Shown: positions 63,801 through 64,000 of the stretch, piece after piece
Layout of the letters: the number at the start of each line of letters is the position of its first letter
Position numbering within the stretch: position 1 is the stretch's first letter
Assembly (NCBI GenBank): GCA_003586115.2
Contig: QVOM02000119.1
Location: 44,876,742-44,940,741 of the forward strand
DNA from: Salvator merianae
Lineage: Eukaryota > Chordata > Lepidosauria > Squamata > Teiidae
Direction: 5' to 3'
Length of the DNA: 64,000 bases
Notes under the pieces: generated by a model
Told to the model about the DNA's origin: nothing
What the model saw: the letters and a program-made list of their open reading frames with translations, nothing else
Databases searched by the model: none
Position numbers and translations under genes: made by a program

Positions 63801-64000
63801 GCACATCTATTCTAGAGCTACTTTTGTATGGAACAGTACACATGTGTTCTCAAGCCACAACTGTTATACCAATTGTAACATGAGTTAGACTAGAAAAGGC
63901 AGATTTTCCTACAGTATGTTTTATTTTGCTAAATCCAAGCATTTTTGCCCTGTCTTCCTTATTTAGAGCATGAGATACCAACTTTGAACCAAATGTCGTG
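33855..64000 (+). CDS. NUP205: Nuclear pore scaffold protein Nup205, exons 1-24 (3' truncated by the window)
   Basis: NUP205 is a large alpha-helical solenoid (Nup192 family) of the nuclear pore inner ring, where it binds NUP93 and NUP35 and supports the central channel. Exons: 33855-33882, 36503-36645, 38972-39143, 39333-39477, 40225-40384, 41281-41509, 43166-43330, 43441-43616, 45955-46071, 47387-47524, 47906-48056, 50192-50397, 50586-50768, 52708-52758, 54030-54239, 55075-55174, 56393-56530, 58281-58470, 59313-59433, 60706-60787, 61669-61833, 62719-62843, 63437-63551 and 63967 onward. Running total keeps frame at all 23 junctions and gives about 1,114 codons without a stop, a little over half of the family length (about 2,010). 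Identity to human as I remember it is high. All introns are GT...AG. The C-terminal part lies beyond the window. Confidence 0.97.
34030..34085 (+). repeat. Old reptile-type interspersed repeat
   Basis: GAGTTCAATGGGGCTTATTG, then CTAAGTGGATTTTAGGATTG, follows the squamate repeat 'tcaatggggcttactcccaggtaagtg...ggattg'. It lies at the start of NUP205 intron 1 and makes a short open frame there meaningless. Confidence 0.5.
35591..35771 (+). mobile_element. Sauria-type tRNA-derived SINE, copy 2
   Basis: GGGGCTGTAGCTCAGTGCTG (A box) and ATTCAATCCC (B box) are followed by AACGGCAAACCACTTCTGTA, AGAGTCGGCCATGACTC and an ACAACAACAAAA tail. The GTCGGCCATGACTC plus ACA-repeat end is the Bov-B-like tail, more complete than in copy 1. 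It is inserted in NUP205 intron 1. Confidence 0.88.
36503..36645 (+). CDS. NUP205: NUP205 exon 2
   Basis: It encodes [26 protein letters not shown] and ISLFRNP. The acceptor is TTACATTTAG and the donor GTAAAAAG. It enters in phase 1 and leaves in phase 0. Confidence 0.95.
36790..37700 (+). mobile_element. Decayed LINE remnant (endonuclease region)
   Basis: At about 37198-37284 the plus strand reads [20 protein letters not shown], containing the (S/C)DHxP(L) motif near the end of LINE apurinic-type endonuclease domains. The flanking sequence is degraded with many stops. It could belong to CR1 or another LINE clade. Boundaries are rough. Confidence 0.45.
38065..38288 (+). mobile_element. CR1-type LINE 3' fragment
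   Basis: GGTATATCAATGGTTACTAG, AGGCTATTTGCAGGGAGTTA, GTGTGAGACAGGATGTTGGA and CTGATCCAGCAGGGCTCCTC match the 3'UTR of the larger CR1 copy at 52.2-52.43 kb. Only the 3' end is present, as expected for 5'-truncated insertions. It lies in NUP205 intron 2. Confidence 0.8.
38972..39143 (+). CDS. NUP205: NUP205 exon 3
   Basis: It encodes [40 protein letters not shown] and [10 protein letters not shown], all strongly conserved. The acceptor is CTTTTTCAG and the donor GTAATATG. It ends in phase 1. Confidence 0.97.
39333..39477 (+). CDS. NUP205: NUP205 exon 4
   Basis: It encodes [33 protein letters not shown] and [10 protein letters not shown]. The acceptor is TTGTTCCAG and the donor GTCCGACT, weaker than average. 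It ends in phase 2. Only 189 bp separate it from exon 3. Confidence 0.96.
39791..39994 (+). repeat. hAT-type MITE
   Basis: The left end CAGTGGTTCCCAACCTTT and right end TTGGGAACCAC are inverted repeats. Flanking AGTTAGAT (before) and AGTTAGAG (after) look like an 8-bp target duplication with one change, which is the hAT signature. It lies in NUP205 intron 4. Confidence 0.7.
40225..40384 (+). CDS. NUP205: NUP205 exon 5
   Basis: It encodes [27 protein letters not shown] and [18 protein letters not shown]. The acceptor is CAATTGCAG and the donor GTGAATATG. It has no open ATG frame of its own and was found by protein continuity. Confidence 0.95.
40665..41210. other. Unassigned sequence in NUP205 intron 5
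   Basis: A short squamate-repeat-like start (CTCTCAGGGTGGTTCACAAT) leads into about 500 bp with several overlapping but unrelated open frames on both strands. GC content is higher than in the rest of the intron, so it may be an unrecognised repeat. No family is proposed. Confidence 0.3.
41281..41509 (+). CDS. NUP205: NUP205 exon 6
   Basis: It encodes [34 protein letters not shown] and [20 protein letters not shown]. The acceptor is TTTCTTCTAG and the donor GTAAAGC. It ends in phase 1. Confidence 0.97.
42235..42300 (+). repeat. tRNA-SINE head fragment
   Basis: GGGCATGGCTGTAGCTCAGT retains a tRNA-type A box, but the B box and body are not recognisable. A truncated relative of the two Sauria-type SINEs is likely. 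Confidence 0.4.
43166..43330 (+). CDS. NUP205: NUP205 exon 7
   Basis: It encodes [20 protein letters not shown] and [20 protein letters not shown]. The acceptor is TTTTGGAACAG and the donor GTAAATTG. It ends in phase 1, with 110 bp to exon 8. Confidence 0.97.
43441..43616 (+). CDS. NUP205: NUP205 exon 8
   Basis: It encodes [30 protein letters not shown] and [13 protein letters not shown]. The acceptor is TCTCCTCAG and the donor GTAAGTTG. It ends in phase 0. Confidence 0.97.
44650..44885. repeat. Reptile-type interspersed foldback repeat
   Basis: GCATCTGATGAAGTAGGCTT, TCTACAAAAGCTCATGCTA and TTGTTAGTCTTTAAGGGGCT follow a repeat common in reptiles ('catctgatgaagtgggctgtagtccacgaaagcttatgct ... 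ttagtctctaaggtgccac'). The arms on either side of 44.78 kb (TTTTGTAGGCTAAGCCTACT and AGTAGGCTTAGTCTACAAAA) are inverted copies. It lies in NUP205 intron 8. Confidence 0.65.
45955..46071 (+). CDS. NUP205: NUP205 exon 9
   Basis: It encodes [20 protein letters not shown] and [17 protein letters not shown]. The acceptor is AATTGTATAG and the donor GTAAGTT. Phase 0 at both ends. Confidence 0.96.
47387..47524 (+). CDS. NUP205: NUP205 exon 10
   Basis: It encodes [20 protein letters not shown] and [13 protein letters not shown]. The acceptor is CTACCTACAG. The donor CAG|GTTCCT matches consensus poorly from +3 on, yet the next exon resumes exactly in frame. Read-through would add VPSFCHFG and stop. 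Confidence 0.94.
47906..48056 (+). CDS. NUP205: NUP205 exon 11
   Basis: It encodes [39 protein letters not shown] and NGSSH. The acceptor is TTTTTTAG and the donor GTAAGAT. It ends in phase 1. Confidence 0.96.
49020..49262 (+). mobile_element. Reptile tRNA-derived SINE, degraded
   Basis: CAGATTCAATTCCCAACATC (B-box region), TCCAGGGAGAACTGGAAAAG and GATCCCTGACTGAAATACTG, then GACAATGCAGAGCTAAATTT, and CAGTTAGGAAGGTGCCTTAC follow the full order of a reptile SINE ('caggttcaatccccagcatctccag ... gacaatactgagctagatggacca ... aaggcagcttc'). The A-box end is lost. It lies in NUP205 intron 11. Confidence 0.65.
50192..50397 (+). CDS. NUP205: NUP205 exon 12
   Basis: It encodes [40 protein letters not shown] and [18 protein letters not shown]. 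The acceptor is TTCCTTATTAG and the donor GTAGGTAA. It ends in phase 0. Confidence 0.97.
50586..50768 (+). CDS. NUP205: NUP205 exon 13
   Basis: It encodes [34 protein letters not shown] and [19 protein letters not shown]. The acceptor is CCTTTGTAG and the donor GTATTTTA. Phase 0 at both ends. Confidence 0.97.
51245..52437 (+). mobile_element. CR1 LINE, 5'-truncated copy
   Basis: The plus strand carries the C-terminal part of a CR1 reverse transcriptase ([22 protein letters not shown] in place of [20 protein letters not shown]), then [12 protein letters not shown] and RDLEH-like text in broken frames, followed by the 3'UTR ending CCAGCAGGGTTCCTCTTATA. Many stops show that it is dead. About 1.2 kb remain. 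It sits in NUP205 intron 13, just upstream of the exon 14 microsatellite. Confidence 0.9.
52605..52705 (+). repeat. (TTCC)n/(TCCC)n microsatellite forming the exon 14 polypyrimidine tract
   Basis: There are 101 uninterrupted pyrimidines: about 16 TTCC units (52606-52670), about 6 TCCC units, then TTTCTTTCTTTT. The AG at 52706-52707 is the acceptor of NUP205 exon 14. The mirror-symmetric polypurine/polypyrimidine tract could form triplex (H-) DNA. Confidence 0.97.
52708..52758 (+). CDS. NUP205: NUP205 exon 14 (51-nt exon behind a microsatellite)
   Basis: It encodes [17 protein letters not shown], 17 residues and exactly 51 nt, so skipping would keep the frame. The polypyrimidine tract of its acceptor is a 101-nt pure C/T microsatellite (52605-52705). 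The donor is GTAAACTG. Confidence 0.95.
52977..53780 (+). repeat. GAGATGTACA-start repeat, copy 2 (NUP205 intron 14)
   Basis: It starts TAGAGATGTACACGAGTGC, continues with GGTTC/GAACC-rich text (GAACCAGTTGATTGGTTCC) and a long C-rich block containing repeated GATCACACTGTGCC and ATTGTGCC phrases. It gives many overlapping frames on both strands, which are artefacts of composition. It is homologous in order to the copies at 21.25 and 59.82 kb. Confidence 0.55.
54030..54239 (+). CDS. NUP205: NUP205 exon 15
   Basis: It encodes [40 protein letters not shown] and [20 protein letters not shown]. The acceptor CTTGGAAAG has an interrupted pyrimidine tract. The donor AAG|GTTTTTTTT is a poor match to consensus. 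Confidence 0.95.
54629..54808. repeat. Foldback MITE, GGCCCTTTCTGCA-end family, copy B
   Basis: The ends are GGCCCTTTCTGCACTTGG and CAAGTGCAGAAAGGGCC. The internal order (TATATCCCAGAATAGGGACC, CATGCTAGTGCA, CACTAGCATGCAGATGGCAG) matches copy A at 11.27 kb. It is 180 bp and intact end to end. It lies in NUP205 intron 15. Confidence 0.85.
55075..55174 (+). CDS. NUP205: NUP205 exon 16
   Basis: It encodes [20 protein letters not shown] and [13 protein letters not shown]. The acceptor is TTCTTACCAG and the donor GTATGTTT. It has no ATG-initiated frame and was recognised from protein continuity. It ends in phase 1. Confidence 0.96.
55435..55613. repeat. Foldback MITE related to the GGCC...TGCAGAA family
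   Basis: The ends GGCAGTTCTGCACTGATCG and AAGTGCAGAATCGGCC are similar to, but distinct from, copies A and B. Long internal arms (TAAGGGAAGCCCTGCC against TAAGGTTTCCCTTAGAC, and GAGCCTCCCAGCCACACACTGG against its inverse) make a strong hairpin. It lies in NUP205 intron 16. Confidence 0.75.
56007..56082. repeat. Perfect 23-bp-arm hairpin containing a five-unit heat-shock element
   Basis: Arms 56007-56029 and 56060-56082 (GGTCTCCTACTGTTGGGG and its inverse) are identical over 23 bp around a 30-nt loop. At 56024-56046 five alternating GAA/TTC triplets occur at the exact 2-nt spacing of an HSF1-binding element. It lies in NUP205 intron 16. Confidence 0.85.
56393..56530 (+). CDS. NUP205: NUP205 exon 17
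   Basis: It encodes [40 protein letters not shown] and TYAPFP. The acceptor is a strong CCTTTTTTTTAG and the donor GTATGTAG. It ends in phase 1. Confidence 0.97.
56925..57693 (+). mobile_element. CR1-family LINE, 3' part
   Basis: The plus strand encodes [19 protein letters not shown] and [20 protein letters not shown], the CR1 C-terminal QRRATK(M)(V/I)KGLE block, followed by [19 protein letters not shown] text and a 3' end GGACTGATGACCTTGGAGGT ... TATGATTCT. It is a different subfamily from the copy at 51.2-52.4 kb, judged by its 3'UTR. It lies in NUP205 intron 17 and is dead. Confidence 0.9.
58281..58470 (+). CDS. NUP205: NUP205 exon 18
   Basis: It encodes [37 protein letters not shown] and [20 protein letters not shown]. 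The acceptor is TTTTATATAG and the donor GTGTGTCC. It ends in phase 2. Confidence 0.96.
59313..59433 (+). CDS. NUP205: NUP205 exon 19
   Basis: It encodes [36 protein letters not shown] and TQDQ. The acceptor is ATTTTAAAG and the donor GTAATTAC. It ends in phase 0. Confidence 0.95.
59815..60390 (+). repeat. GAGATGTACA-start repeat, copy 3 (NUP205 intron 19)
   Basis: It starts TAGAGATGTACAGAACTGAG with GGTTTGG-rich text, then a C-rich block. It is followed directly by the truncated foldback copy C. Gene-like open frames here arise from composition. Confidence 0.55.
60391..60497. repeat. Foldback MITE, GGCCCTTTCTGCA-end family, copy C (internally deleted)
   Basis: The left part reads GGGCCTTATTTCAGAATATA and CCTGGGATAGGGGCC. 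The right end is CAGCATGCAGAAAGGGCC. It shares motifs with copies A and B but is only 107 bp, so the outer left end and part of the interior are missing. Confidence 0.65.
60706..60787 (+). CDS. NUP205: NUP205 exon 20
   Basis: It encodes [15 protein letters not shown], then [12 protein letters not shown], where identity to mammals falls. The acceptor is GCCTGTGTAG and the donor GTATGAC. It ends in phase 1. Confidence 0.95.
61257..61470. repeat. hAT-like MITE, 'gggtttcc' type
   Basis: CCAGGGTTTCCAAAATATGG, CATGACCCGTTTGTGGGTCA, and the right end GTTTGGAAAACTTTGGTG follow the reptile repeat 'cagtggttcccaaacttgggtcgcgacccatttgtgggtcgcga ... agtttgggaa'. No clear 8-bp duplication was found. It lies in NUP205 intron 20. 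Confidence 0.5.
61669..61833 (+). CDS. NUP205: NUP205 exon 21
   Basis: It encodes [40 protein letters not shown] and TTTNLQDP. The acceptor is GATTCCAAG and the donor GTAACATG. The first 12 residues are the least conserved of the exon. Confidence 0.95.
62193..62394. repeat. hAT-type MITE
   Basis: The left end CAGTGTTTCCCATCCTGTG and right end AAGGTTGAAGATCACTG are imperfect inverted repeats. Flanks ATTTAGGG and ATTTAAGG resemble an 8-bp duplication with one change. The interior has TGGGTACCCCCAGAAGTAC. It lies in NUP205 intron 21. Confidence 0.55.
62719..62843 (+). CDS. NUP205: NUP205 exon 22
   Basis: It encodes [38 protein letters not shown]. The acceptor is CTCCTTAAG and the donor GTATACAC. 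It ends in phase 0. Confidence 0.95.
63437..63551 (+). CDS. NUP205: NUP205 exon 23
   Basis: It encodes [20 protein letters not shown] and [18 protein letters not shown]. The acceptor is CTTTTAAACAG and the donor GTAGAGTT. It ends in phase 1. Confidence 0.95.
63967..64000 (+). CDS. NUP205: NUP205 exon 24, 5' part
   Basis: After acceptor CCTTATTTAG the frame reads [12 protein letters not shown] and is cut by the window edge. This matches the conserved EYEISMLNQMSW-type segment, so the gene continues to the right. Confidence 0.9.

Noticed and set aside
1..64000. CRISPR arrays, operons, bacterial insertion sequences
   Set aside because: The window is vertebrate. Its repeats are interspersed transposons and microsatellites, without regularly spaced direct repeats.

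Overview
This window is vertebrate nuclear DNA: genes are split by long introns with GT...AG junctions, CpG-rich promoters are present, and much of the sequence is decayed transposons. Two tRNA-derived SINEs (about 29.45 and 35.6 kb) have a tRNA-like head, a GGCAAACCACTTCTG-type body and an ACAACAACA tail resembling a Bov-B LINE tail. That is the architecture described for Sauria SINEs of squamate reptiles. Several CR1 LINE fragments and other reptile-type repeats agree, so a lizard or snake is the best guess. Species is not resolved.

Layout. (1) 1-6.5 kb: non-coding, ending in a CpG island with a probable non-coding first exon on the minus strand (donor at about 6272). By human synteny this could be CNOT4, but no CNOT4 coding sequence lies in the window. 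(2) 7-15 kb: intergenic DNA with foldback elements and a CR1 fragment. (3) 15.05-16.28 kb: a promoter-like stretch (THAP11/ZNF143-type motif, ETS site, overlapping CRE/X-box) followed by a possible two-exon plus-strand transcript with a short ORF of unknown family. This is the main candidate for something undescribed. (4) 19.05-30.4 kb: a complete POLR3H gene (RNA polymerase III subunit RPC8) on the minus strand, with six coding exons and one non-coding first exon. They join in phase to 206 codons. Its introns hold a Tc1 transposon split by a probable solo LTR. (5) 30.4-33.8 kb: the POLR3H/NUP205 head-to-head interval, with a nearly perfect 50-bp-arm hairpin. (6) 33.855 kb to the window end: NUP205 on the plus strand, exons 1-23 and the start of exon 24. 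Every junction keeps frame, giving about 1,114 codons, a little over half of the roughly 2,000-residue protein.

POLR3H makes a stalk subunit of RNA polymerase III. NUP205 makes an inner-ring scaffold of the nuclear pore. They are unrelated housekeeping functions that share promoter style: an ACTACAATTCCC-type THAP11/ZNF143 motif lies upstream of both, in the candidate gene promoter, and in weaker form in the first CpG island. In human, POLR3H is on chromosome 22 and NUP205 on chromosome 7, so their adjacency here is itself notable. Exon boundaries were set by hand from splice signals, reading frame and remembered human protein similarity; no alignment was run.
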